Below, in pieces: positions 9,701 to 17,590 of a DNA stretch of 64,000 bases (position 1 is its first letter; every line of letters begins with the position of its first letter). Below the pieces are notes generated by a model. The model had not been told where the DNA came from, did no database searches, and was given only the letters and a program-made list of their open reading frames with translations. The position numbers were made by a program, and so were the translations under genes. Origin of the DNA: Photobacterium carnosum (GTDB lineage: Bacteria > Pseudomonadota > Gammaproteobacteria > Enterobacterales > Vibrionaceae); contig NZ_NPIB01000016.1 of the NCBI RefSeq assembly GCF_002849605.1, forward strand, positions 42,703-106,702, in the 5' to 3' direction.

Positions 9701-9867
9701 TCTTTGGAATGGCATTTGCCACCTTAGTGACATTATTAGTGATCCCAGCGATGTACCGCTTGTTATCAGCTAAAACCAAATCACCAGGTTATATCGAAGC
9801 GCAATTAGAAAAAGAATTGGAGCGTGATTATATCGGTCGTATTAATCATGGTGATTTACCGAAATAA
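6742..9867 (+). CDS. RND multidrug efflux transporter, inner-membrane pump
   Basis: Proton-driven trimeric exporter of the AcrB/VexB class. The 1041 residues match the family length: TM1 at the N-terminus (SVKRPVVAIVLSLLLCVFGIV), a periplasmic porter domain, TM2-TM6, a second periplasmic domain and TM7-TM12. The proton-relay aspartates in TM4 are present as GLVVDDAIVVVENV, Asp401-Asp402. It is transcribed with the adaptor immediately upstream. The TIM-like porter sequence does not let me pick one named system (Vex, Vme), so no symbol is given. Confidence 0.95.
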   Translation: MWLSDISVKRPVVAIVLSLLLCVFGIVSFSKLAVREMPDIESPVVTIMTTYDGTSATVMESQVTTPIEDELSGISGIDNITSVTRNGMSRITVEFDMDWDLTEGVSDIRDAVARAQRRLPDDANDPIVSKDNGSGEPAIYINLSSSEMDRTQLTDYAQRVLEDRFSLLNGVSSVSLSGGLYKVMYVKLQPTLMAGRGVTTKDIVNALNDENVELPGGEVRNDQTVMSVRTARLYQTVDDFKYLMIHKTDTGTPIYLKDVADVTIGAENENSTFKSNGAVNLSLGIVTMSDANPLDVAKEVRAEVAKMQQFLPKGASLTLDYDATVFIDRSISEVYSTLLVTGALVILVLYIFIGQVRATLIPAVTVPVSLISAFITAYFFGFSINLLTLMALILAIGLVVDDAIVVVENVFHHLQRGESPLLAAYKGTREVGFAVVATTAVLVMVFLPISFMEGMVGRLFTEFSVLLAMSVIFSSLIALTLTPVMCSKLLQVNVKPNRFNLWIDRQFDKLEHGYRRMVTVAVNKRFVAPLVVLACIVASAGLMKVIPAQLAPQEDRGVLFAFVKGAEGTSYNRMIGNMDQVEARLLPLLGKGILKSVSIQSPAFGGRAGDQTGFVIMQLEDWNDRTVGAQQALGIISKTLAGIPDVRVMPMMPGFRGGSSEPVQFVLGGADYQELFKWATKLQHIAEDSPLMEGADLDYAETTPELLVNVNRDRAAELGIPVTEIAETLEVMLGGRSETTFVDRGEEYDVYLRGDENSFNSSTDLSQIYLRAKNGKLVTLDTVASIDEVASAQKLSHHQKQKSITLKANLSKGYTLGDALDFLDQQAIDTLPSDISISYAGESQDFRDNQSSIAVVFGLALLVAYLVLAAQFESFINPLVVMLTVPMGIFGGLAGLWIMGQGLNIYSQIGMIMLIGMVTKNGILIVEFANQLRDKGIEFEQAIVDASVRRLRPILMTAFTTLFGSLPLILSTGAGAESRIAVGTVVFFGMAFATLVTLLVIPAMYRLLSAKTKSPGYIEAQLEKELERDYIGRINHGDLPK

Positions 9868-9880
9868 GTAATATGAGTCA

Positions 9881-9920
9881 CGAGTAGCGAGTTTACGAGA
9901 GTAAAGAAACTCGCTACTCG
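9881..9920 (+). repeat. GAGTAGCGAG hairpin after the RND operon
   Basis: Perfect 14-bp stem CGAGTAGCGAGTTT / AAACTCGCTACTCG with a 12-base loop, immediately followed by a further CTACTCG copy. There is no T-tract on the plus strand, so simple intrinsic termination is not certain. The same words recur near 53065-53095 and 56905. Confidence 0.7.
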
Positions 9921-10032
9921 CTACTCGTCTCACAATCAGTTAAACTTCCGCTATAACAACTATCGAGCAAGTAAACTACAGTTAAGTAGTTTATTGCCCT
10001 GATCGACCTAAAGCCCTTTATAGAAGAAAAAC

Positions 10033-11124
10033 ATGTCACAAAATTCTACTGAACAGCAGAGCCCGAAAGGGGTTCGACTTAATAAATTTATCAGTGATAC
10101 TGGCTATTGCTCACGCCGTGAGGCGGACAAGCTGATTGATCAGGGACGTGTAACCCTCAATGGCACTATGCCTGAAATGGGTATGCGAGTAATGGATAAA
10201 GACGAAGTATTGGTTGATGATAAGCCATTACGTAGCAAAGAACGTCCAATTTATATCGCGCTTAATAAGCCAACGGGCATCACCTGTACGACTGAGCGCC
10301 ATATTGAAGGCAACGTGATTGATTTCATTAATCACCGTAAGCGTATTTTCCCGATTGGTCGTTTAGATAAGCCGTCTGATGGTCTTATTTTCTTAACCAA
10401 TGACGGTGATATCGTTAATAAAATTCTTCGTGCTGGTAACTCGCATGAGAAAGAATATGTAGTGCGTGTTGACCAAGCGATTACCCCTGACTTTCTTGAG
10501 AAAATGTCATCAGGTGTTGAGATTTTAGATACTGTTACGCTGCCATGTAAAGTGACTAAAGAAACGAATTTCTCATTCCGTATCGTATTGACACAAGGTT
10601 TAAATCGTCAAATTCGTCGTATGTGTGAAGCGTTAGGTTATGAAGTATATAAACTTCGTCGCGTACGCATCATGAACATTACAATTGATGGTTTACCAAA
10701 CGGCAAATGGCGTTATTTAACCGATGCTGAAATCGCTGAAATTCAGCAGTTGATTTCACACTCAAGTGGTACTGAAGAAGCGTCAATGACCGATGCTGAT
10801 GGCCATACGATTTCTAAAGCAACTGACGCGAAGTTGTATGATCACCGTGCACAAGAAGCGCGTAATGAACGTCATGCCGCTGAAAAACAGTTTAAAACTT
10901 ACAGCGGTACGGGTGATTTTAATCGTCGTCCCGATGGTGCGAACCGTAGCAGCCGTAATCAGAATGAAGAGCGTAATAGTCACAGTGGTTACCGTGCTGA
11001 TGCGCCTCGTCGTAATAATGATGATCGTCCTGCGCGTACTTCAGCGCCAAGTGCTGATAGCAAACCAAGTTTTGGTGGCAAGAGCAACGGCATTAAAAAG
11101 TGGAAATCAAAGCGCGAAGAGTAA
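10033..11124 (+). CDS. rluF: 23S rRNA pseudouridine(2604) synthase
   Basis: RsuA/RluF-family enzyme isomerising a uridine in 23S rRNA. An N-terminal S4 RNA-binding domain (about residues 15-60, RLNKFISDTGYCSRREADKL) is followed by the catalytic domain with GRLDKPSDGL, catalytic Asp112, and the conserved RQIRRMCEALGY near 195-210. The enzyme core ends around residue 240. A further 120-residue tail, rich in Arg, Asn, Ser and Asp, is low-complexity and probably disordered; its length makes the protein longer than E. coli RluF. Starts with an ATG 165 bp after the RND operon; followed by a recurring terminator. Confidence 0.92.
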   Translation: MSQNSTEQQSPKGVRLNKFISDTGYCSRREADKLIDQGRVTLNGTMPEMGMRVMDKDEVLVDDKPLRSKERPIYIALNKPTGITCTTERHIEGNVIDFINHRKRIFPIGRLDKPSDGLIFLTNDGDIVNKILRAGNSHEKEYVVRVDQAITPDFLEKMSSGVEILDTVTLPCKVTKETNFSFRIVLTQGLNRQIRRMCEALGYEVYKLRRVRIMNITIDGLPNGKWRYLTDAEIAEIQQLISHSSGTEEASMTDADGHTISKATDAKLYDHRAQEARNERHAAEKQFKTYSGTGDFNRRPDGANRSSRNQNEERNSHSGYRADAPRRNNDDRPARTSAPSADSKPSFGGKSNGIKKWKSKREE

Positions 11125-11169
11125 CAGCGCGTTGTTAAGAAACTAGTTCGTCAGTTTCAAGAATAAATG

Positions 11170-11202
11170 AAAAGCGATAGGTGAGAGCCTGTCGTTTTTT
11201 TT
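11170..11202 (+). terminator. intrinsic terminator after rluF (recurring family, copy 1)
   Basis: AAGCGATAGG / CCTGTCGTT stem around a GTGAGAG-type loop, then eight T. Four further near-identical copies occur in the window (14947, 17383, 56957, 60710). Confidence 0.85.
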
Positions 11203-11249
11203 GTTTGTGTAATTCCGTTATTGCCTACAGTGAACGCCAAACCCAACCA

Positions 11250-11419
11250 CCGTCATTCCCTACAGTGAGGTTACGAACGAGATAGGGAATCTACCATCCA
11301 CGCGTTGTAGAGTGACTGTTTTCGTTGGTGTCTTTTAGTGTATTTCCTCGAGTATATTTAGTGCTCATGGCGCGATGAATAGATCACGGATAGCTCGTAC
11401 CTCTCTTCCGAGATGACGG
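11250..11419. repeat. palindromic extragenic element, full-length copy
   Basis: 170 bp bounded by CCGTCAT and ATGACGG. Inside the left part ATTCCCTA and TAGGGAAT form an arm pair around GTTACGAACGAG. The same order of words recurs at 28767-28926 and 57002-57158 and, shortened, at four other places. There is no open frame. It behaves like a MITE or REP-type element. Confidence 0.75.
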
Positions 11420-11557
11420 ATAATAACTAGTGTTATTCCTTGCAGTGAACGTACGGATTAACTCCCGTCATTTTCTGTAATAAAATATGATATTCTGCAT
11501 CACTGGCTGCTTATTTATGCGCCTTGGTATTTAATCGTTATAAGTTTAGGGATGAAA

Positions 11558-11866
11558 ATGAAAATTGTCGCGGTAACAGCCTGCCCAACGGGTATAGCAC
11601 ACACATATATGGCGGCGGATATACTTAATAAAACTGCGCATCAAATGGGGATTAAAATCCAAGTCGAAACCCAAGGTGCGATGGGGATTGAGCATTTTTT
11701 AACGGCTAAAAATATTGCTTGTGCAGACATTGTATTAATAGCCTCAGATATTGAAGTTGAACAACGGGCTCGTTTCACTGGTAGTCGTATTCACTGTGTC
11801 ACCATCGAAGAAGTCTTAGTTGATGCTACTGCTGTGATTGAGCGTTGTCAGCAATTGTGCCAATGA
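11558..11866 (+). CDS. PTS fructose-type EIIB component (free-standing)
   Basis: Single-domain phosphocarrier of the fructose/mannitol PTS class, passing phosphate from EIIA to incoming sugar via EIIC. From ATG 11558 it has 102 residues, MKIVAVTACPTGIAHTYMAA, with phosphorylated Cys9 in the CPTGIAHT loop typical of fructose EIIB. ATG 11552 is two codons earlier, but TTAGGG touches it directly, and sits at proper spacing (6 bp) only for 11558. The next gene encodes an EIIA; no EIIC is beside them. I remember a similar arrangement near V. cholerae VC1823-VC1824. Confidence 0.88.
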   Translation: MKIVAVTACPTGIAHTYMAADILNKTAHQMGIKIQVETQGAMGIEHFLTAKNIACADIVLIASDIEVEQRARFTGSRIHCVTIEEVLVDATAVIERCQQLCQ

Positions 11867-11910
11867 TTGATGACGCTAATAAGTAAGCCGTAATATTAAG
11901 GGAATAACGG

Positions 11911-12669
11911 ATGTTAGAGCGACGGATCACCTTCTATTGTGGATCAGCAGGTCTGCCTTCTTACCAACTTAACCAACTCAAAAAATTGACCACCTATTTT
12001 CAATCCAAAGTTGAGTTATTCAATGTACGTCAATTAACGCGCGCGCCAGTATCACAGCCATTAAAAATGTTGTCGTTAGCGAATAAACCATATGCGTTAT
12101 GCCAATTAATCATTAATGGTAATGACGCCGAATTAGCAAATTTAGTGCTAACGGATTTTATTGCTCAATATGCGCTGTCATTGACACAATTCTCACCATC
12201 AGTGCCATTTAAGATAAGTTTGCCGTTAACCAGTATTGGTTGGGCTGATTGTCATGCGAGTGGCAGTAATAAAACAGAAACAATTACGCAATTAAGCCAC
12301 ATGCTGGTGGCACAACAAGCCGTTACCGCTGAGCAACAACCCGCATTACAGCAAGCACTATTAGCTCGAGAAACCATTTCAGCAACGGTGATGGGGCCGG
12401 GTATTGCATTGCCGCACGTGATGCATGAAATGATCGTTAAGCCTGCAATGGCGATAGTGTGTCAGCATCCGTCAATTGATTGGGGATCATCTCGCGGTAA
12501 TATTAGTCGTGCGATTGCGATGATATTGCCTAAGCCACCTCAGAAAGTGGTGCTGATGGCGTTTGCGCAGTTTTCAAAATGTTTATTAAACGAGGATTAT
12601 TGTACTGCGCTAACGTTAGCTCAACAGCCTCAAGAATTGAAAGCATTGGTTATTGAAGCATTAAGATAA
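11911..12669 (+). CDS. PTS EIIA with degenerate HPr-like N-terminal domain
   Basis: 252 residues. The C-terminal part (about 110-252) is a fructose/mannitol-type EIIA with the phosphorylatable histidine in GIALPHVMHE, His169. The N-terminal 85 residues resemble HPr in length and pattern (GLPSYQLNQLKKLTTYF lines up with the GLHTRPAAQFVKEA helix of HPr), but the position of the catalytic histidine is Pro16, so it could not carry phosphate. This HPr assignment is by eye. It lies 44 bp after the EIIB gene, probably co-transcribed, and is convergent with the AraC regulator, 6 bp apart. Confidence 0.82.
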   Translation: MLERRITFYCGSAGLPSYQLNQLKKLTTYFQSKVELFNVRQLTRAPVSQPLKMLSLANKPYALCQLIINGNDAELANLVLTDFIAQYALSLTQFSPSVPFKISLPLTSIGWADCHASGSNKTETITQLSHMLVAQQAVTAEQQPALQQALLARETISATVMGPGIALPHVMHEMIVKPAMAIVCQHPSIDWGSSRGNISRAIAMILPKPPQKVVLMAFAQFSKCLLNEDYCTALTLAQQPQELKALVIEALR

Positions 12670-12675
12670 CGGAAG

Positions 12676-13530
12676 TTAGGTAACGACTCTGTATTCTGAT
12701 GGCGTACACCCTGTTTTATTTTTAAATACGCGACAAAAATAATTCACATCGACAAAACCGCAGCGGCTAGCAATTTCAGTTAATCGAAATGGGTATTGGC
12801 GTAACATAAATTTGGCACGTTCAATCCGTACCCAGCAAATATAGTCAGCGAGCCGCATATGGCCTTGCTGACGAAATAAACGCGAAAGGTGATTGGGGGT
12901 AATGTTAAACCGATTAGCAATGGTATCGCGGCTGATGGCACGGTGAAAATTTTCTTGAATATAAATACAGATCCCTTGATACAGATCTTCGGTGCGATTT
13001 TTTGATTGATGCAACGGTACATGTAGCATGTTACGCGTGTAGCTGAGCAAGGCTTGTAATAAATGTTCATCCATCGGTTGTTGCTGAGGCTCGGTAGCTA
13101 ACATATTCAGGGCCGTTAAGATCGGATCAACCGCATGCCCCGTCCATGCTTGAATTGAGTGTTTTTGAACATCATAAAACTTGGGGCTATCTTTGGTTTT
13201 ACTGACTAAACTAAAACCCAATTGACGCTTACCAAACAGCAGGCTCAACACGGAACATTCGGTATTCCAGCTTGGTTTATTCCAACTGTTGGGTGGAATA
13301 TAGATCGCATCCCCCCCCATTAAACTAATTTGACATATGCCATTATCACCATCATCAAGTTGGTTAATATATTCGCCTTTTAGCACCAATTCGAGCCGCG
13401 GAAAATTGACTTGATAACTAAATTGCGGTGGTTGAGTTTTACCGCCAGCAAACCAAATGCGATTAAAACTTTCCCGTTCAGTTAACAGCGAATCAATTAA
13501 ATTTAAGAAAACATTGTCCATAAAATTCAC
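12676..13530 (-). CDS. AraC-family transcriptional regulator
   Basis: 284-residue regulator: N-terminal sugar-sensing cupin-like domain (about 20-120) and a C-terminal double helix-turn-helix (about 185-284), with AISRDTIANRFNITPNHLSR as the first recognition helix and RLTEIASRCGFVDVNYFCR with FKNKTGCTPSEYR at the end, the AraC signature. The ATG at 13530 has another ATG three codons later (MDNVFLN), so the start may be 13521. It is divergent from manA, 155 bp apart, and is probably the inducer-dependent activator of manA and the nearby PTS permease gene (inference from position). Confidence 0.9.
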   Translation of the reverse strand: MNFMDNVFLNLIDSLLTERESFNRIWFAGGKTQPPQFSYQVNFPRLELVLKGEYINQLDDGDNGICQISLMGGDAIYIPPNSWNKPSWNTECSVLSLLFGKRQLGFSLVSKTKDSPKFYDVQKHSIQAWTGHAVDPILTALNMLATEPQQQPMDEHLLQALLSYTRNMLHVPLHQSKNRTEDLYQGICIYIQENFHRAISRDTIANRFNITPNHLSRLFRQQGHMRLADYICWVRIERAKFMLRQYPFRLTEIASRCGFVDVNYFCRVFKNKTGCTPSEYRVVT

Positions 13531-13685
13531 TTTATGTTTGGAATGGTGGTGGCAGGATGATGAGTTTGTGCTGAATAAACCGATTAAGTTTTGTTATAGT
13601 GCTGTCAGTTAGCGCATGGCGTCAATAATAATGGTTGATGCGATGCCATAAATATCGTGAACAATAATAACAATAGGACCTGACA

Positions 13686-14885
13686 ATGACTGACTCTACC
13701 CGCACTGTCTTTTTCAAGATGGATAACGTGATCCAAGATTATGCTTGGGGCAGTGTAACATCAATTGAACAACTGTTTGCTATTCCAAATCTAGACCAAA
13801 AACCACAAGCTGAAATATGGATGGGCGCTCATGCAAATGGTTGTTCTGTGATCACGGTTAATGGTGAAGCAGTACGTTTAGCTGATTTTATTGCCACAGA
13901 TCCTGATGCAATTATCGGTGCAGAAACCCAAGCTAAATTTGCTGAGTTGCCATATTTATTTAAAGTGTTAGCAGCTGAGAAAGCATTATCGGTTCAAGTT
14001 CACCCAAGTAAGCATCAAGCTGAAATAGGCTATGCGAAAGAAGAAAAAACCGGTATTGCACGTAATGCGGCTAACCGTAACTACAAAGATCCTAACCATA
14101 AACCTGAGTTAGTGTTTGCATTAACCCCTTATCAAGCAATGAATGGTTTTCGTGAGCTAGCTGAGATTGTTGAATTATTTACCACCATCAATCTAGATGT
14201 GATCAGCGATCTTGTTAATACGTTCGTAGCCAATCAAACTGAAACCGGTTTATGCGATTTCTTTGAAGCAATGTTATCGCTTGAGGGTGAGCGTAAAGAG
14301 GTTGCTGTTAATGGGCTTTTAGCGTTCTGTCATGAACATAAAGAGCAGCCATTATTTGCGTTATTGATTGATTTATCTGAGCAATACCCAGGCGATATCG
14401 GTCTGTTTGTTCCTTTAATGTTGAACGTATTAACATTACAACCAGGTGAAGCGATGTTCTTAAGTGCATGTACGCCACATGCTTACATTAAAGGAACAGG
14501 CCTTGAAATCATGGCTAACTCAGACAATGTACTACGTGCAGGTTTGACGCCTAAATTTATGGATGTACCCGAGTTAGTCGCGAATACTGAATTTAAGAGC
14601 ATGGCGGCGAATGAATTATTACTAGCGCCAACAATGGTCGCTGGTGGTTTAGATTATCAGATCCCTGTGCCTGATTTTAAATTCAGCGTGTATAAGCAAG
14701 TTAATAATATTGCATTACAAAATACCAGTGCTGAAATTTTATTTGCGATTGATGCACCGCTAACAGTGACGCACCATAATGGTGAAACAGTGATACTTGA
14801 AAAAGGTCAGTCAGTGTTTATTCCTGCTTATGCACAAGCATATTCAGCCCATTGTGATGGTATGTTTGCTCGCGCGTATAACTAA
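13686..14885 (+). CDS. manA: mannose-6-phosphate isomerase, class I
   Basis: Zn-dependent isomerase interconverting mannose-6-phosphate and fructose-6-phosphate. 399 residues, typical length. Zinc ligands are visible: LSVQVHPSKH (Gln104, His106), NHKPELVFAL (Glu141) and CTPHAYIKGTGLEIMANSDN near residue 265, followed by the family's NVLRAGLTPK. AGGACC stands just before the ATG. Beside an AraC regulator and an EIIABC permease it makes a catabolic mannose module; a second, anabolic isomerase activity is expected from the ManC cupin domain at 43950-45356. Confidence 0.95.
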   Translation: MTDSTRTVFFKMDNVIQDYAWGSVTSIEQLFAIPNLDQKPQAEIWMGAHANGCSVITVNGEAVRLADFIATDPDAIIGAETQAKFAELPYLFKVLAAEKALSVQVHPSKHQAEIGYAKEEKTGIARNAANRNYKDPNHKPELVFALTPYQAMNGFRELAEIVELFTTINLDVISDLVNTFVANQTETGLCDFFEAMLSLEGERKEVAVNGLLAFCHEHKEQPLFALLIDLSEQYPGDIGLFVPLMLNVLTLQPGEAMFLSACTPHAYIKGTGLEIMANSDNVLRAGLTPKFMDVPELVANTEFKSMAANELLLAPTMVAGGLDYQIPVPDFKFSVYKQVNNIALQNTSAEILFAIDAPLTVTHHNGETVILEKGQSVFIPAYAQAYSAHCDGMFARAYN

Positions 14886-14946
14886 AGGGTTATAGGGAAG
14901 AGCCGGGACGAGGTTGTGAGTCTCTAGTTCTCAGGATAATGAAACT

Positions 14947-14977
14947 AAGCGATGGGTGAAAGCCTGTCGCTTTTTTT
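14947..14977 (+). terminator. intrinsic terminator after manA (recurring family, copy 2)
   Basis: AAGCGATGGG / CCTGTCGCTT stem with loop TGAAAG, followed by seven T. Separates manA from the EIIABC gene. Confidence 0.88.
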
Positions 14978-14989
14978 GTGGAAATTATT

Positions 14990-15120
14990 CCGTCATTCCC
15001 TACAGTGAATGCCCGCGATGGCGATAGGGAATCTACTATTCGCGCGTTGTAGGATCATTTATTCCGCTGACTTCTTTCCCTCGCTCTTCCTTTCTGTGAT
15101 CTATCGCACTAAAAAATCAC
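14990..15120. repeat. palindromic extragenic element, shortened copy
   Basis: Begins CCGTCATTCCCTACAGTGAA, keeps GATAGGGAATCTAC and GCGCGTTGTAG, then decays. It lies 12 bp after the manA terminator. TGTGATCTATCGCAC inside it (15095) looks like a CRP site but also matches the reverse of the ATAGATCACGG word found in the full copies. Confidence 0.6.
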
Positions 15121-15427
15121 GTTTCTGCCTTAGTGAAAGCCTTATTTAGATAGTTGATAAAATTATTTGATAATCGTTTTTTGGTATTTTCATATATAAT
15201 TAATTATATAACTTATTGAAATTAAATATATAAATTCACGGTTCAACTTGTTTTATATACGGTAAAAATTATGAGTGATAGCTCACACTGAGAGTTTAAT
15301 GTTACAAATTTCCAGTTAAAGCCTGTTTTGTACTCTACTTTATCCCCATTAAAAAACCGACAATATTGCCATGCTGATGACGAATACAATGTCATCGAGC
15401 CCATAATAAAATTATCGGGGATAGAAT

Positions 15428-17329
15428 ATGATTACCACTCTCATCAATGAGCAGTTGATTAACCTCAACCTTAAAGCAACCACCAAAGATGAAGTATTTG
15501 CTGAAATGGCAGATATTTTAGTTCAACAAGGTCGCGTTGCGGATAAAACCCAATTTTTAGTCGATGTTAAAGCACGTGAAGAGTTAGGTAACACTGGTTT
15601 TGAAGAGGGTGTTGCATTACCTCATGCTAAAAGTGCCGCTGTTATTAAACCAGCGGTGGCGATTGGTGTTAGTCGTACAGGTATTGAATACGGCGCAGAA
15701 GACGGCTTACCATCAAAACTATTTTTCATGATTGCTTCTCCTGATGGTGGTGATAATCACCATATTGAAGTGTTGGCTGAGTTGTCATCAAAACTGATTG
15801 AAGATGGCTTTATTGACGCATTCCTCGCTGCGAAAACATCTGCTGATGCATTGGCATTATTACTTGCCGAAAAACAAGTGGTGGCAACATTACCCCAAGA
15901 TAAAGGCTTATTGATTGGGGTTACGGGCTGTCCAGCTGGCGTTGCCCATACTTACCTTGCAGCGGAAGCATTAGAAAAAGCGGCTGCTGAATTAGGTTAT
16001 GAAATTAAGGTTGAAACGAACGGTTCTATCGGTGTTAAAAACTCACCAACCGCAGAAGAAATTGCCCGCGCAGAAGCGATCATTGTCAGTTGTGATAAGC
16101 AAGTTGACATGGATCGTTTTGCGGGTAAGAAATTAATTAAGACTGGCGTAAAAGCACCGATTAAAGATGGTAAAGGCGTTATTCAACAAGCATTAGTTGC
16201 AAAACCATTTGATGCTAATGGCGATGGTTTAGATAACGGTGAAAGCAAAGTCTCTAAAGCGCGTTCAGATCTATATTGTTTCTTGATGAATGGCGTATCG
16301 CACATGATCCCATTTGTTGTTACCGGTGGTTTGTTAATTGCGTTGGCATTAGCGATTGGTGGACAACCAACAGATGCGGGAATGCAGATCCCTGTCGGTA
16401 GCATGTGGCAAAAAGTACTCGATGTTGGTGTAGTCGCCTTTACATTAATGATTCCAGTACTTGCAGGTTACATAGCGTATGCGATTGGGGATCGTCCAGC
16501 ATTAGCACCGGGTTTCATTGGTGGTTGGATTGCGAATAACGGCTCATTTTATGGCGCAGATGCAGGTACAGGTTTTATCGGTGCCATCATCGCTGGTCTA
16601 TTAGTGGGTTACTTTGTACGTTGGGTTGCAACACGTAAATACCATAAATTATTACAACCATTAGTGCCGATTCTTATTGCACCGATTACAGGTACATTAT
16701 TTATTGCAAGTGCGTTTATTTTTGTTATTGGTGCGCCAATTGCAGGTCTAATGCATACCATGAACACCGTGCTAACTGAGATGAGCACAGGTAACGTTGT
16801 TTTGCTAGGTATTGTGCTCGGTGGTATGGCGGGCTTTGATATGGGTGGTCCATTTAACAAAGTGGCGTTCTTGTTCTCTGTCGGCATGATAGCCAATGGT
16901 CAAACTCAATTTATGGGCGCGATGGCATGTGCAATTCCTGTTGCGCCATTGGGTATGGGTTTAGCGACAGTGATTGGTCGTAAGCTTAACATCTTTGAGC
17001 AATCAGAAATTGAAGCAGGTAAAGCGGCGGGTGCGATGGGCTTAGTGGGTATCTCTGAAGGTGCGATTCCGTTTGCAGCGCAAGATCCAATCTCAGTTAT
17101 TCCAGCAAACGTATTAGGCAGCATGGTTGCCGCAGTAATGGCGTTCTCATTTGGTATCACTAACAGCGTTGCTCACGGTGGTCCAGTGGTTGCATTATTA
17201 GGTGCGATGAACAAACCATTACTTGCTTTAGTCTGTATGGCAACAGGTATGGTAGTAACGGCATTGGTTGCAGTATCACTGAAGAAATTCCGTAAAGCAA
17301 AAGCGGATAAAGTGTTAGCGGTAGCGTAA
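15428..17329 (+). CDS. PTS fructose/mannose-type permease EIIABC
   Basis: Inner-membrane sugar permease that imports and phosphorylates its substrate. 633 residues with domains in order EIIA (1-145, phosphorylated His66 in GVALPHAKSA), EIIB (about 155-255, Cys168 in TGCPAGVAHTYLA) and EIIC (about 285-620, many membrane helices, GMAGFDMGGPFNK and GGPVVALLGA). This fused order is that of the fructose subfamily. Beside manA and the AraC regulator, mannose is a likely substrate; I recall V. cholerae VC1826 as the syntenic gene. CGGGGAT precedes the ATG. Confidence 0.93.
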   Translation: MITTLINEQLINLNLKATTKDEVFAEMADILVQQGRVADKTQFLVDVKAREELGNTGFEEGVALPHAKSAAVIKPAVAIGVSRTGIEYGAEDGLPSKLFFMIASPDGGDNHHIEVLAELSSKLIEDGFIDAFLAAKTSADALALLLAEKQVVATLPQDKGLLIGVTGCPAGVAHTYLAAEALEKAAAELGYEIKVETNGSIGVKNSPTAEEIARAEAIIVSCDKQVDMDRFAGKKLIKTGVKAPIKDGKGVIQQALVAKPFDANGDGLDNGESKVSKARSDLYCFLMNGVSHMIPFVVTGGLLIALALAIGGQPTDAGMQIPVGSMWQKVLDVGVVAFTLMIPVLAGYIAYAIGDRPALAPGFIGGWIANNGSFYGADAGTGFIGAIIAGLLVGYFVRWVATRKYHKLLQPLVPILIAPITGTLFIASAFIFVIGAPIAGLMHTMNTVLTEMSTGNVVLLGIVLGGMAGFDMGGPFNKVAFLFSVGMIANGQTQFMGAMACAIPVAPLGMGLATVIGRKLNIFEQSEIEAGKAAGAMGLVGISEGAIPFAAQDPISVIPANVLGSMVAAVMAFSFGITNSVAHGGPVVALLGAMNKPLLALVCMATGMVVTALVAVSLKKFRKAKADKVLAVA

Positions 17330-17382
17330 GAGGTAAGTGTTTTAGGTACGAGTCTTGAGGTTAAGACGATAAGTACGAATAA

Positions 17383-17412
17383 AAGCGATAGGTGAAAGCC
17401 TGTCGCTTTTTT
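17383..17412 (+). terminator. intrinsic terminator after EIIABC (recurring family, copy 3)
   Basis: AAGCGATAGG / CCTGTCGCTT stem, loop TGAAAG, six T. Stem identical in sequence to copy 5 apart from one base. Confidence 0.88.
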
Positions 17413-17427
17413 ATGTTATCAAATCCA

Positions 17428-17466
17428 GTCAGTCATTCCTTACAGTGAGGTTATGAACGAGATCTG
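17428..17466. repeat. palindromic extragenic element, left-end fragment
   Basis: GTCATTCCTTACAGTGAGG and TTATGAACGAGAT correspond to the first 40 bp of the full element at 11250. The rest is missing. Confidence 0.55.
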
Positions 17467-17590
17467 AAACCTTAAACCCTCGATACTCGCCTTTACTTTA
17501 TTCCTTGCTTTTCAAATCACATCTTTGCAGTATGTATTAATTACCATAATTAAAAATGCATGTAAGCATAGATATCTCACAGGGGAAGTC

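Larger units (their letters stand above)
11125..11557. other. intergenic region rluF to PTS EIIB
   Basis: 433 bp containing the recurring terminator (11170), the palindromic element (11250-11419), a partial second element end (11430-11475), and about 80 bp that must carry the promoter of the EIIB gene. No clear -35/-10 seen. Confidence 0.6.
14886..15427. other. intergenic region manA to EIIABC
   Basis: 542 bp: GGGACGAGG word (14905), recurring terminator, shortened palindromic element, then about 300 bp of AT-rich sequence that should hold the permease promoter and operator. GTGATAGCTCAC (15275) is a small palindrome. No promoter is assigned. Confidence 0.55.

Noticed and set aside
10793..11146. 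117-codon open frame overlapping the end of rluF
   Set aside because: It lies in another frame of the low-complexity rluF tail and its translation is an artefact-like Val/Met/Arg-rich sequence without a ribosome-binding site.
15095..15110. CRP-like site TGTGATCTATCGCACT before EIIABC
   Set aside because: It is over 300 bp from the gene, mismatched in the second half-site, and corresponds to the reverse of a word present in the extragenic element copies.
15274..15286. GTGATAGCTCAC palindrome as a CRP site
   Set aside because: Half-sites are separated by four bases, not six.
16183..17160. Several minus-strand frames inside the EIIABC gene
   Set aside because: They mirror the hydrophobic EIIC codons and have no ribosome-binding sites or domain features.
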